Assembly (NCBI GenBank): GCA_023807065.1
Contig: JAJJLU010003476.1
Span: 1 to 64,000 of the forward strand
DNA from: Isotricha intestinalis
Taxonomy: Eukaryota > Ciliophora > Litostomatea > Vestibuliferida > Isotrichidae
DNA: 64,000 bases
Direction of reading: 5' to 3'
In this document: positions 39,841 through 51,411 of the stretch, piece by piece
Numbering within the stretch: the stretch's first letter is position 1
Layout: each line of letters opens with the position of its first letter
Position numbers and translations under genes: made by a program
The notes under the pieces: model-generated
Told to the model about the DNA's origin: nothing
What the model saw: only the letters and a program-made list of their open reading frames with translations
Database searches by the model: none

Positions 39841-40331
39841 ATCAAATGGTGATTAAATAATATTTATTAAATAATTAATTTTATTTATTTCTTCATAAAA
39901 TAAATTTTATTATTAAAAAAAAATTTTTATAAAAAAATTAAAATTATGAAATTAAAGTTTAATAAAAGAAATAATAATAATCAAGTTAAATATTTATGAT
40001 GATGATTGTGAAATATAACAACATTATAAAAGAAGAATTTCAAATAAAATTTCAAAAAATTGAAAAAATATATATAACACAAATAAAAACAATGTATTTT
40101 TTTTAAATGAAAAAATTATAATATAGCTCTTTCATTAATAATTGAAAATTAGTTTTTCAATTTGAAAAGATTTTCAAAATTTTTATTTATTTATTAATTG
40201 ATTATTTCTTTTAATTTGAATGTTAAAAAAAATATAAAAATTTATTATTCATTTCATTATAAAATAAAATATAAAAAAGTATAACAAAACAATAATAATA
40301 AAAATAAACTATACAAACATTATTAAATAAT
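39841..40331. other. Intergenic gap
   Basis: About 490 bases between convergent genes; AT-only, no feature seen. Confidence 0.4.
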
Positions 40332-40910
40332 TTAAATAATATTACAACTACTACAACAAGTATCTTTAACATAAATTTCTTTTTTTTCACTTTGTCCAGA
40401 AATATAATTATATTTTTTTAAACTTTCAATTTCAATAATTTCACATAAAGGAATGTTTTCAATTTGATCAATAAAAGTAATTTTAACATTTTTTTTATTA
40501 TTATGATTAATTTCAATTCCATTTCTATCAGTTCTACTTTTTTTTTTATTAATGTTAATTTTAGGAAGTTTAATAATAAAATTTGTATTATTATTAGAAA
40601 TTTTTTTTTTAGCATCAATAGGAATTAAAATATTATTTCTTTTTATTTTTAAAATATCATTTGAAGGTGTTCTTTGTATAATAGGAGAATTAAAAGAATT
40701 TATAGTTTTAAATTTTGAATTTTCTGATGTTGTTTCTATTGTATTTTCATCTCTTAATGATAAAGGACTTATCATATTATTTCTTGTTTTTAAAGAATAT
40801 GTAGATAAGGGAATATTTACTTTTTGAATTATTTTTTTTTGTACTAATGGAGGTAATTTTGTTGTTTTTTGACTTATTTCTTTTATATTTAATTCAGAGT
40901 TTTCTGACAT
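40332..40910 (-). CDS. Small protein with Cys-rich CaaX-like C terminus
   Basis: 192 residues, Ser/Lys/Asn-rich with Pro-containing short motifs (PIIQRTPSN). It ends KDTCCSSCNII. The last four residues, CNII, fit a CaaX prenylation box, and the three preceding cysteines could be palmitoylated, so the protein is probably membrane-anchored at its C terminus. No folded domain is recognised. The clean ATG and stop and the end motif support a real gene. Confidence 0.6.
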   Translation of the reverse strand: MSENSELNIKEISQKTTKLPPLVQKKIIQKVNIPLSTYSLKTRNNMISPLSLRDENTIETTSENSKFKTINSFNSPIIQRTPSNDILKIKRNNILIPIDAKKKISNNNTNFIIKLPKININKKKSRTDRNGIEINHNNKKNVKITFIDQIENIPLCEIIEIESLKKYNYISGQSEKKEIYVKDTCCSSCNII

Positions 40911-41252
40911 TAAGTTTATTAAATTTTACAATTTTTTTTTGGGATGAAATTTATTAAATTTCTTAAAATAATTTATTTTATCATTTTATTTAGTATTATC
41001 TTTCCTAAGGTTTTATCCATGGAATTATGAGAAATATATTAATATTGTTTTTTTGGTAAGATAATTTAAATGATATTTAAAAAAAGGAACTATCAAAGAA
41101 AATATAATTTTTATTTTTTTTATAATTATTGAAATTATTATTAAAATAATTGTATTCTTTTTATTTTATATAAATAAATTTTATAATTCTGAAAATTAAA
41201 GACTTAGGAAAATATGAATAAAAATGAATTATATTTTAAATAATACAATAAT
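40911..41252. other. Divergent promoter region
   Basis: About 340 bases between divergent genes; nothing recognised. Confidence 0.35.
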
Positions 41253-42950
41253 ATGAAAATCTATCTAAAAAAAATTAAAAGAGATTATAAAATAAAAAAA
41301 ATGAAAAAATCATTATCTCAATCGTATTATTTAAATCCTATATCAAAAAATATTTTAGATTCAAGTTTATTAAAAGAAAGAATAATTCCAAAAAAAACAT
41401 TACAAAAAAATAGTGTTTTGATGAGTGAAAAAACAAATAAAAAAGAAAATACAACTTCGAGAAACTTTTTTCCTTCATTTAATTTATCAAAAAGTAAAAG
41501 TCAATATAATATAAAAGAATCAAAAATATCTCAATTAAATATAAATAATAAAACAGGAAGATTATTTCATTTACAAAATAAAAAAATAAAAAATAAAAGT
41601 TCTTCAAAAATGACAGTTTTTGAAAGAATGTGTAATGATATAGATAAAATAAAAAAGAAAGTAGATATAACTATGTTTTTATTAAAAAAAAATGAAAAAT
41701 ATACTTCAAATACAATATTTTTAAAAAATACAACATTTAATAATAATAAAATCCATTCATCAAAAAATGAAGAAAAAAAAAGTGATAATATATCAAATTA
41801 TGATAATAATGAAGAAGAATTAGAAAGTGAAAAAGAAGTAGATTTATTAATAAATGAAGAAAAAAAAATAGCAAAAATACCTTTAATATCTCTTTCAACA
41901 ATATCAACAAATTCTAAATTTTCATATAAGCCTTTATTTAAAAAAAATATAAATATAAATAATAATCAAATATTTCATGAGAGGAAATTTATGCTTTCAG
42001 AAAAGGAAATAATAAAAAAAACAGAGAATATTTATCGTATACCAAATTTTTTAAAAAATTCAATTTATAAAGTACATGATCCAAATATTCAAATGGCAAC
42101 AATTTCAGATAAAATAAATTTATTATTAGATAATATTTCTTATTTTAAAACTAAATATATGTATAATGGAGTTTTCTTACAAACTTTTGATAATTTAGAA
42201 GGTTTATTAAAAGCTGAATTTAATATTAAAATTGAAGAAATATGTTTTATTTTAGTTAAAATTACTCCTATTTTATTAACTAAATTTTATGATTCTTTAG
42301 AACAAATTCTTTATATTCCTATTCCTGATTTTGAAGAAGAGTTAAAAAAAAAATATATAAATGAAAAAGAATGTTTAAATTTAAATTATAAGTTTTTAAA
42401 TAATGTGTGTAATTATTTTAACGGTTGTACTGAAATTTTCAGAGTTTTAAAAAAAAAAATTGAAGGATATAAATTTTCTAATAAAGAATATTATAATTTA
42501 AATGTTCATTTAGATCTTGCAAGATATGATACTTCTTCTTTAATCACTTTTTCTAAAAATTTTATTGATAAAATTCAAAACGACCAAAAAATTTTAAATA
42601 AATTTGAAGAAAATGTTAAAATTAAAAAAAAAGAAGTTAATAAAGAAAAAGAAGATGAAATTGAAAGATATCATAAAAGACAAAAAAAAATTATTTTTGC
42701 TGAAAATTTAAAAATCGAAAGAATCAATAATGCTCTTGATGTTGAAACTAATTTTTTTGCTGATGATAATATTAATATTAATAATAAAAATAAAATTAAA
42801 TTAAAAGAACAACAATCTATTTTAAATTCTAAATTACTTAATTCTGTTTTAAAATATATTGATAGTTCAAAAAGAAAAAAAATTATTGCTCAAAGAGTTG
42901 TTGAAAGATATAGAGAAAATGAATTTGAAAGAATGAAAGAAGATAATTAA
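41253..42950 (+). CDS. Unknown protein with a conserved-looking helical core
   Basis: 565 residues. The N-terminal 230 are disordered and Ser/Lys/Asn-rich. An in-frame ATG at 41301 (MKKSLSQSYYLN) is an alternative start. A helical region at about 275-440 (KINLLLDNISYFKTKY, then FDNLEGLLKAEFNI, then PDFEEELKKKY, then NVHLDLARYDTSSL) has the composition of a folded domain. A Lys/Glu coiled coil forms the C terminus. Not recognised. Confidence 0.6.
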   Translation: MKIYLKKIKRDYKIKKMKKSLSQSYYLNPISKNILDSSLLKERIIPKKTLQKNSVLMSEKTNKKENTTSRNFFPSFNLSKSKSQYNIKESKISQLNINNKTGRLFHLQNKKIKNKSSSKMTVFERMCNDIDKIKKKVDITMFLLKKNEKYTSNTIFLKNTTFNNNKIHSSKNEEKKSDNISNYDNNEEELESEKEVDLLINEEKKIAKIPLISLSTISTNSKFSYKPLFKKNININNNQIFHERKFMLSEKEIIKKTENIYRIPNFLKNSIYKVHDPNIQMATISDKINLLLDNISYFKTKYMYNGVFLQTFDNLEGLLKAEFNIKIEEICFILVKITPILLTKFYDSLEQILYIPIPDFEEELKKKYINEKECLNLNYKFLNNVCNYFNGCTEIFRVLKKKIEGYKFSNKEYYNLNVHLDLARYDTSSLITFSKNFIDKIQNDQKILNKFEENVKIKKKEVNKEKEDEIERYHKRQKKIIFAENLKIERINNALDVETNFFADDNININNKNKIKLKEQQSILNSKLLNSVLKYIDSSKRKKIIAQRVVERYRENEFERMKEDN

Positions 42951-43424
42951 TATAAATTTTTTTTTAAAGGAAAGAATTAAATAAATTATTAAATGATTTA
43001 TAAAAAACATTAAATTAATAATATATAATTGATATTTAAAAGTATATAATATAAATATAATTTATGAACTATTATAATAAATCTTTATAAAATAAATTAA
43101 TTAATTCTTTATTATTAACTCATAAATTTTCAATGTCATTATTAAGAAATTTAAATAATTTAAACTAAAAATCGTATAATTTATTATTTAATAATTTATT
43201 TCCTCTCTTTAAATCTAATTTAAATCATATTTTACTATTTTTGTTATTTATAATATAATTTTTATTCTATTATTTCTTATAATTTTACAAATATTTATTT
43301 TCTTTTTTCTTAATGAATAAATAATCTCTTATATCTTTATAATATTTATTTGAATTTGATTTTTCACTCTTTTTTATTCATTCTTTTCATTAATTTTTTT
43401 TGATTTAATTTTATTTTTCAATTT
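42951..43424. other. Intergenic gap
   Basis: About 470 bases of AT-only sequence; no gene seen. Confidence 0.35.
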
Positions 43425-45451
43425 TTGTTGATTAATTTTTTAAGTTTAATGGAAATTGATGAAAAAAAAAAAAATGAAATTTTATTAACAACTTCATCTG
43501 ATAATTCAATAATTTTTAATGATAACTATCTTCCACGTGAAAACAACATTAAAAAGCAATTAATATTATATAATAAAGAATTATATAAAAATAGAGAAAT
43601 TAATTTTGAGGATATAATGAAAAATTATATTGGAATTGCAAGTTTAATATTATCAAAAAAAAATAATCCAACTCTTGATTTAATGAATCATATAATTATT
43701 TTAATTAAATCAATAGATAAATATAAGAATTTTCCAAATGAAAAAATTTTAAAAGATTTAGAAAATTTTTATAAAAAATTAACTGAAAAAGAAAAAAAAC
43801 AAAAAGAAATGATTACGCTTAAAACAGAAAAAAGAGAAAATGTATTTAATAGATTGTATAGTAAAAGAAAAAATTTTAAAATTGAAATAAAAACTTTAAG
43901 AAAAAATAAATCTTATTCTATTCAAAAAAGAGAAATTTTTGAAAAATTATTTGATTATTGTTTTGAAAAAAAAAATTGTTATAATAATAATAAGATTCAA
44001 AAAAATAAAATAAATATGAGTTATAAATCAAAAAAAATATTATATAATAAATATAAAATTCAATTTAAAAAAAGTTTAATTGAATTATATAAAGAAAATA
44101 AAATTAATAATATTGATAAATTAAATTATAATGAATTTATTTTATTTACAAAAAAATTAGGTTTTTTAAAAAATGAAGACAATGAAACAGAAATTAATTT
44201 AATAAAGAAAATATATGATTATTTAAGATTAAATAAAATAGAAAAATATATATTAGTAAAAAAATTTTTTATATTTTCTTTATCAATTTTAAATTTAAAT
44301 TTTCGAAAAAAAATAGAAAATAATAAAATAAATAATGAAATTCATAAAAGAAAAAGTTTTTCAAGTACTTCTTCATCATCAAGAAGTCCAATAAATAAAT
44401 TAACAAATAATTTAACATTAAATTCACTTATTATTGATTCAAATCAATCAAAACAAATTTATAATGATTATAAAATTTTATATGATAATTTTAAAAATAA
44501 TAATAATCAATTAAAAGAAAATAATAATAATATTTTATTTAATAAATTATTTACTTTTAAACCAGTTTTAAATGATAAATTTAATATTAAAGTAAAAGGA
44601 AATTTATTTTCTCATATTTCTAAATTTGAAAATATGAAAGAAATAAATAAAACTTTTTTAAAAAATGAAAAATTAAAATTTGAAACTCAAGAATGTACTT
44701 TTAAACCTCAATTAACAAATTATAAAAGAGAAAACAGTAAAAAAATTATAGAAAAAAAAATAAATGAAATTGATTTATCTATTAATAATAATTTAAAAGA
44801 ATTTAAACCTAATTCAAGTTTAACTAGAAATTATTTAAATAAAAAAAATAGTAATTATAATAAAAGAAGAGAAAATTCATTGAATAATTTTTCTAAAATA
44901 AGAAATAAATATTTAGATATTTCAAATAAAAATGATGATTCTTTTAAAGAAATGAAAAGAATAAAATCTGATTTAATTAAAAAAAAAATACCAAATAAAA
45001 ATTTAAAAAAAGCAATATTATCTTTAGAAAATAATTCTTTCAATAAAGTTGATTTAAAAAATGAAAAAGAAAAAAATTATATAAATAAATTAAGAAATAA
45101 AAACAATGAAAATTTAAAAAAAAAAGAAATATTTAAAAAACAAATTAATAGAAGTTATGATAAAGAATTAAAAAAAGAAAAAAAAAAAAAAGAAATATTT
45201 CATATTCAAAATCTAAAAATGAAACAATTAATTATCATCCAATAAATAAAGAAAATAATTTATTGAATAGTAAACCTTTATTTATTCTTGATATTAATTT
45301 AACAAATAGAAATAAAAAAATTTATATTTATAAAGGAATTAATATAAATAAAACAATTGAAGATTTTGTTAAAGAAAATAAAATTGATGATCCTAAAAAC
45401 GTAGAATTTATAAGAGATTTAATTCAAATTGAATTAAATAAATTTAAATGA
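43425..45451 (+). CDS. Lys/Asn-rich protein split by a frameshift at an A run
   Basis: The first frame runs 43425-45245 (606 residues). A second frame, coding from about 45194 to 45451, continues with the same character (SYSKSKNETINYHPINKE, then FILDINLTNRNKKIYIYKG, then FIRDLIQIELNKFK) up to a TGA stop. The change of frame falls at a run of 14 A at 45178-45191. One extra A would join the frames into a protein of about 675 residues. The C-terminal segment (D-x-N-L followed by K-K-I-x-I-Y-K-G) resembles a short conserved end piece seen in various ciliate and flagellar proteins. An in-frame ATG at 43449 (MEIDEKKK) is a likely start. Function unknown. Confidence 0.65.
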
Positions 45452-45819
45452 AAATAATATTTTTTGAGTAATATAATTGTATATAATTTAATTATGAGAA
45501 ATTTTATTTAATAATAATAATTAATAATATAGTATATTGATTTTTGAAAAAAATAAAAATTATTGTTTATTGATATAATAATCTTATTATTTTTTCTTTG
45601 AATGAAATTATTATCTTTAATTAAATTTCTAATTGAAAAATAATAGTATTAATTATAATAAAAAAATAATACAAAAATAAATTATTTATTATAAAAAACT
45701 TTTTAAATATTTTGTCAGTAAACTTTAAAAAATTAAAATATATTTTTTAAATACTTTTATTTAAAAAAAACACTAAAAAAAAGCATCCATTAATTTAATA
45801 TTAATAATTTCCTCAGTAA
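45452..45819. other. Intergenic gap
   Basis: AT-only sequence between two same-strand genes; nothing recognised. Confidence 0.35.
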
Positions 45820-48800
45820 ATGGAAAACTATATAAATCCAAAAAAATCAAATGAGATAACATCAATAAATTATAAAAAGCATAATTCATATCATAAAATG
45901 AAATTTAAGAAAAAAAGTTATAAAGAATTTGAAGACAATAATAAAATAGAAAATCAAGAATCAAAAAATAAAACAATAATATCATTATTTAATAAAAAAC
46001 ATTTAAATTATGATGATAATGATAGACCTTCTTCTTTTACTAAAATTAAACAGGATTTTATGTTAACAAAATCTCCAAAAAAAAAACTTTTAAATTCTCC
46101 TCAAATTAAATTAAAAAGAAATAGATTAGAAGATAATGAAGATAGTGATATTATTATTTTAAAAAGAAAAACAAATTATATTACTAAAAAAAAAAATAAA
46201 AATTTAGAATTTTCTTTTTTAGAACAACCTGAATTATATGATAATAGTAATACTCATATACAATCAAAAAAAAAAAAAATTCATTTTCATTTTAATGGAA
46301 ATGATGAAGATAATATTTCTTTATTTTCTTTAACAGGATTAACAAATCAAAGTATAATTAAATTAAACGATATTCAAAAAGATTTTAAAAAAACAATAAT
46401 AGGAAATACAAAAATAAAACAATTAAATAAAGGAAAAACATTTTTTATGGAAGATTATTTAGAAGAAAAACAAAATGAAAATGATAGTTTAATTGAAGAA
46501 GAAGAAGAAGAAAAAAATGATTATGATAAAGAAAATTATAGAATGTTACAAAAAGTAGGGAAAATTTTTGATTCTTTAGATGAAGAAGATATAACTATAA
46601 ATGATTTTTATATTGATCCTGAAAATAAAATAATTATAATTCTTGATATTCTAATTGCTATTTTTACTGTTTATAATTTAATCTATATTCCTTTTTTTTT
46701 AGGTTATAATGATATTTATTGTAGAAAAGGTAAATTTATAGGTTTTTTAGAAATTATTGATATTTTCAATGATATTATTTTAATCATTGATAATATTATT
46801 TCTTTTTTTGTGGCTTTTCGTGTAAATGAAGAATTAAAAACAGAATTAAAAGAAATAAGAAATAATTATTTAAAAAAATTTTTCTTAATAGATTTCTTAG
46901 CAGCAATTCCTTTTAAAACAATTTTTTCAATATTTGATAAAAAATGTAATGATAAAGGATATTTAAGTGCCCCTTTATATCAGAATAATATATATTATAT
47001 ATTAATAACATTACAGTTACCAAAATCAATAAAGGTATTTAGGCGAAATTACTTAATAAAATATATAAAAGATTATTTAAATCAATATGAGCATTTTAAT
47101 ATATATTTAGGTTTATATGAAAGTATTGCAATATTTTTAATAGGAATTCACATAGTATCATGTATATTTATCTTTATAGGAAAAAATCAATATCCAGGAT
47201 GGATAGTTCATTATGAATTTGAGGATAAACATTTTTTAAGTTTATATTTTATAGCAATATATTATATAATAACAACAGTAACTACAGTAGGATATGGTGA
47301 TTTATTATGTATAACACCAATAGAAAAAATATTTGGTTTATTTATGGAAATTGTAGGAATTTTTGCTTATTCTTTTGCTTTAACTTCAATAAGTAATTAT
47401 GTTAAAGTATTAAGTGATAAAAATGAAGAATATCATCAAAAATGCGAAATTTTAGATGATATTAGAGTTACTTATCCTGATTTAAGTAATGATTTATATA
47501 ACAGAATCCATTGCTTTTTAAAAAATAATCTTTTTCATAATAAAAAAGATAAAAAAATCATCATTAATTCACTTCCTGCTGCTTTAAAAAATAATCTTGT
47601 TTATCATATGTATGATAATATTATTAAAAATTTTATTTTTTTTAAAAATTTTAATAATGCTGATTTTATTGTCAGAGTTATTTTAAGTTTCAAACCTATT
47701 TTAGCAATTAAAAATGATATTTTAATTAAAGATGGTGATTTTGTTGATGATATAATATTTATTAAATTTGGTAGATTAAGTTTAGATCTTCCTATTGTTT
47801 TTGAAAGAGAAGTAATGAAACCAACTATTAATGAAATAAATACTATAACTGAAGATCCAATAAAAAATAGTGTTTTAGAGAATTTAATGGTTGAAGAAGA
47901 AGAAGAAGAAGAAAAAATGTATGAAGAAACAGTTCAATATTTTAAAATATTAGAGCTTCAAAAAAATGAACATTTTGGTGATATTTTAATGTTTTTAAAT
48001 AAAAGAAGTTCATTAAGATTAATAGTTAAAAGTAGAAAAGCAGAATTATTTTATTTAAATAAAATAAATGCTTTAGAAATTTCAACAAGTTATCCTTTAA
48101 TTTGGAAAAAGATAAATAAAAAATCTTTATTTAATTGGGAACAAATAAAAAGATTAATGAATAAAGTATATAAAATATTTAATAAATATCATCACAATCA
48201 TGATGAAATAAATGAGGAAGAACAACCAAATTTAACATCAAGCATAATAGAATATACTGATTTACAATCTATTCCTTCTTCATCTCAAATGTCTGATGAA
48301 GATGATAATCAATTAAAAAAACAAATTTTAAAAGAAAATACACAAAAAAATAAAGAAATTACAACAATTAATTCTTTAAATACAATAAAAGAATCAAAAA
48401 CTTTTGAAGATAAAAGTGAACATTCTAATATAAATAATAATAATAATAATAACAATAATAATAATAATAATAATACTAATATTACTAATATTACTAATAA
48501 TAATAATAATCATCATTATTTTAATCATATTACTAATAATAATATAAATAATAAAAAAAGAGATTCTGAATTTAGTGAAAATAAATTAAATAAAAGTGTT
48601 ATTACTGAAAAATCATTAGTTACAAAAAGAATTTCAGTTAAGGGAAATGATGATGAAAGTGAAGAAGAAGAAAGTGAAAGTGAAATTGAAAATGAAAATC
48701 AAATAAAAGTTAGGGGTTATAATTTAAATAATGATATGAATAAAAAAAAAAAATTAAATTTATCTGAAAAAACTTCAGAAGGAAATTTTTTTCCTAGTGG

Positions 48801-49614
48801 AAAATCAAATATAACTCCTTATAAACCAAATGAAATAAATAATGAAATTTACCCTTATGAAACATTTATAATAACAGAAAATAATAATAATAATAATTTA
48901 AATACAAATTTTCAAAGTTTATTGAAATCAAAATTAAATTCAAATTATAGTGAAAATAACAATTCAATTTGTTCAACTGAAATTTCTTTTTCAATTGAAA
49001 GTGAATATGAAAATATAAATGAAATGAGTAATTATAAATATTCTAAAAATGAAATTTTAAAAAAAAAAATAAAAAATATTTTAACTGAAATAAGTAATTT
49101 TGAAGGAACAGTAAAAAGTAATTTAAAAAAAAAAAAAAAAACAGTTATTCATATTACAAAAACTCCTTCAGTCAAATTTTTAGGACATGATAAAAAAAAT
49201 TATCAAACATTAAATTCAATAAATAATAGTTCAATTATTTCTAATAAAAGTAAATTAAAAGAAGGAAGTTTTGTTTCTAAAAAAAATAAATCTTATTTAT
49301 CTTTTGTTTCTTCAGTAAGTAATAATAGTAGAGATTTTAAAAAAAGAAAAAAAAAAAATTTACTTAATGAAATTCATCAAAATATGGAAAGAAATTATAT
49401 GGATTTAAATGATCCTAATTTATTTTATTCAGAATTTTTTCAACATTATTTTGATAAAAGTGAAAACAATAAAAAAAAAAGTAACAATAAAATTTCAAGT
49501 AAAAACCTCTTTACTGATTTAGAAGATGAATTAATTAAAAAATTTAATATTTATAAGAATAATAAAAAAATAAGTCCCTTAAAAAAATTTAATGAAATGT
49601 TAAAAAAAATTTGA
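45820..49614 (+). CDS. Voltage/cyclic-nucleotide-gated-type potassium channel (CNG/HCN/EAG superfamily)
   Basis: 1264 residues. A cytosolic N terminus of about 260 residues is followed by S1 (IIIILDILIAIFTVYNLIYI), S2-S3 (FNDIILIIDNIISFFVAF), S4 with a few basic residues (LPKSIKVFRRNYLIKYIK), S5 (IAIFLIGIHIVSCIFIF), the pore with TTVGYGD at 488-494, and S6. A C-linker and cyclic-nucleotide-binding-like domain follow at about 600-760 (ILIKDGDFVDDIIFIKFGRL, then FGDILMFLNKRSSLRL). The domain lacks a clear canonical phosphate-binding E-x-x-x-x-R-A-A motif, so ligand binding is uncertain. The last 450 residues are disordered, with an Asn run at about 870-890. A K+ filter is intact. Confidence 0.88.
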   Translation: MENYINPKKSNEITSINYKKHNSYHKMKFKKKSYKEFEDNNKIENQESKNKTIISLFNKKHLNYDDNDRPSSFTKIKQDFMLTKSPKKKLLNSPQIKLKRNRLEDNEDSDIIILKRKTNYITKKKNKNLEFSFLEQPELYDNSNTHIQSKKKKIHFHFNGNDEDNISLFSLTGLTNQSIIKLNDIQKDFKKTIIGNTKIKQLNKGKTFFMEDYLEEKQNENDSLIEEEEEEKNDYDKENYRMLQKVGKIFDSLDEEDITINDFYIDPENKIIIILDILIAIFTVYNLIYIPFFLGYNDIYCRKGKFIGFLEIIDIFNDIILIIDNIISFFVAFRVNEELKTELKEIRNNYLKKFFLIDFLAAIPFKTIFSIFDKKCNDKGYLSAPLYQNNIYYILITLQLPKSIKVFRRNYLIKYIKDYLNQYEHFNIYLGLYESIAIFLIGIHIVSCIFIFIGKNQYPGWIVHYEFEDKHFLSLYFIAIYYIITTVTTVGYGDLLCITPIEKIFGLFMEIVGIFAYSFALTSISNYVKVLSDKNEEYHQKCEILDDIRVTYPDLSNDLYNRIHCFLKNNLFHNKKDKKIIINSLPAALKNNLVYHMYDNIIKNFIFFKNFNNADFIVRVILSFKPILAIKNDILIKDGDFVDDIIFIKFGRLSLDLPIVFEREVMKPTINEINTITEDPIKNSVLENLMVEEEEEEEKMYEETVQYFKILELQKNEHFGDILMFLNKRSSLRLIVKSRKAELFYLNKINALEISTSYPLIWKKINKKSLFNWEQIKRLMNKVYKIFNKYHHNHDEINEEEQPNLTSSIIEYTDLQSIPSSSQMSDEDDNQLKKQILKENTQKNKEITTINSLNTIKESKTFEDKSEHSNINNNNNNNNNNNNNNTNITNITNNNNNHHYFNHITNNNINNKKRDSEFSENKLNKSVITEKSLVTKRISVKGNDDESEEEESESEIENENQIKVRGYNLNNDMNKKKKLNLSEKTSEGNFFPSGKSNITPYKPNEINNEIYPYETFIITENNNNNNLNTNFQSLLKSKLNSNYSENNNSICSTEISFSIESEYENINEMSNYKYSKNEILKKKIKNILTEISNFEGTVKSNLKKKKKTVIHITKTPSVKFLGHDKKNYQTLNSINNSSIISNKSKLKEGSFVSKKNKSYLSFVSSVSNNSRDFKKRKKKNLLNEIHQNMERNYMDLNDPNLFYSEFFQHYFDKSENNKKKSNNKISSKNLFTDLEDELIKKFNIYKNNKKISPLKKFNEMLKKI

Positions 49615-50621
49615 TGTTTTATTTTTTCATTTAATTTAGACTTTGTATTCTAGTATAATGATTTTTTGGAAAGAGATAGACAAAAAAAATTGTTATAAAT
49701 AATTATGTATATTAAAATCTTTATACGATTAACTTTTATGAACAATGCTTTTAAATTTTTGATAATCCTTTCTTATGATAAAAAGAGGTCACATATAAAT
49801 TTGATAAATATTATTCTAATTTTTTAAATGATATAAATAGTTTGTATATAATTATTATATAATTGCATATTGAAGATAATTATGTTAATAAAATTTGCGA
49901 TAAAAATAAATTTTCAAAATACAAATTCAATATATATTTATATTTTAAATATATAAAAAATAATTAAAAAATGTTTAAATAAAAAGAAATTTTTACAATT
50001 ATATAAAGTTAAAATTTATAAATTCATTTTTAAATTATTTAAATAATACAAATTTTATATAAAAACCTTTTGAATAAAACTTTATAATTTTTAAAAATTT
50101 AAGGAAAAAAGAACATTGATTTTATAAATAAAATTTATAAATTTAACACTTTTACATAAACTCAAAATTTTTTTATTTTTATATTAAAAATAATTCCCAC
50201 AAAAAGTTTGAATAAAATAAAATATTTTCCTTTAATAGTTTCATCAGAGAAAAAAACAAGAAAATAATTTTTATTATTATAAACAGAAAATAACCCATTA
50301 TAATTTAATTCAAAATTTAATATTTAGATGTTTTTATAAGATAAATTAAGGAATCAATATCATTATTTAAATCTAATTTTCAATCTTCATTTTTTTTTTA
50401 ATCATTAATCTAAAATTTTTATTCATTATTTACAATTAATTAATGAAATAAATTAAAAAAATTAAAATAAATTAAAATCAAAAAAAAATATCTGTTTTAT
50501 ATAAAAAGTAAAAAAAAATATAAAAACAATATAATAAATATTATTCTCTAAATTAAATCCCAGAAATCAAACAATAAAAGCTCAATAATATATCATAAAA
50601 AAAATCTAAAATATAAAAACT
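49615..50621. other. One-kilobase gap between convergent genes
   Basis: No coding frame, microexon pattern, tRNA or repeat seen; AT-only with short A or T runs. Confidence 0.45.
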
Positions 50622-51368
50622 CTAAATAGGTTTATCAATATAATATTCATAGTCTTTGAATTTTTTGAGTTGAAAATTTTTTTGTAAATCATTCACAGTA
50701 ATAATTTCATAACCTTTATAAGGATCAATATTTGCTAAAATAAAATCTTTATCATCATTATTTTGAATAATATAATTCCCACTAGATTTAGTTAATTGTG
50801 CTTCTAAATCAATTAATTTTTCCAATTTTTTTTCATGTTTTTTTTTTCTTAAATTAATTTCATTATTATTTATAATATTTTTAATTTCATTAACTCTACT
50901 ATATTCTTTATTTAATATGCAATTTCTAATTTCTTGATAATATTCAATAACTAAACTTTCATCATCATCATTTATTTCTTCATCACTTGAAGCTCCAAAT
51001 AAAGAATTATTTTCAGAATGAATATTATTCTTATTTTTCTTATTAAATTTCTTATTATCATTTATTGAATTTTGACTTTGAGATGCCATTGATTGATATG
51101 TTAAATGACTTAATATACTTTTATATTCTGATGATGAATCTATATTTTTTTTCTTTTCTTTTTTTAATCTTTCTGATTTTTTACTTTGTTCTTCATTTAT
51201 ATTTAAATTAGATAAATTTTCAATTTCTAAATTTGATTCTTCATCTTTTTTGTCTTTTTCTTTTATATTTGAATTATTTATTGTTATTATTATATCTTCT
51301 TCTTTTAATTTTCCTGTTTGATATTCAAATTCTTTTGTGGGAATTAAATTACTGTTAAAAGTCTTCAT
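50622..51368 (-). CDS. Acidic/charged orphan, 248 residues
   Basis: Ser/Glu/Lys/Asn-rich N-terminal half; a helical stretch at about 145-190 (YYQEIRNCILNKEYSRVNEIKNI, shown only as helix-like) and a C-terminal part (DPYKGYEIITVNDLQK, then FKDYEYYIDKP). It ends in TAG, showing that TAG is a stop here. Divergent from 51412 with start codons only about 45 bases apart. Not recognised. Confidence 0.55.
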   Translation of the reverse strand: MKTFNSNLIPTKEFEYQTGKLKEEDIIITINNSNIKEKDKKDEESNLEIENLSNLNINEEQSKKSERLKKEKKKNIDSSSEYKSILSHLTYQSMASQSQNSINDNKKFNKKNKNNIHSENNSLFGASSDEEINDDDESLVIEYYQEIRNCILNKEYSRVNEIKNIINNNEINLRKKKHEKKLEKLIDLEAQLTKSSGNYIIQNNDDKDFILANIDPYKGYEIITVNDLQKNFQLKKFKDYEYYIDKPI

Positions 51369-51411
51369 TAAAGTTTTTTTAAATTTTTTTTTAATTTACA
51401 AAAGGAAAAAA

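Noticed and set aside
48430..48530. AAT repeat as a microsatellite feature
   Set aside because: It lies inside the channel's coding frame as an Asn run, and such runs are common across this window; not listed separately.
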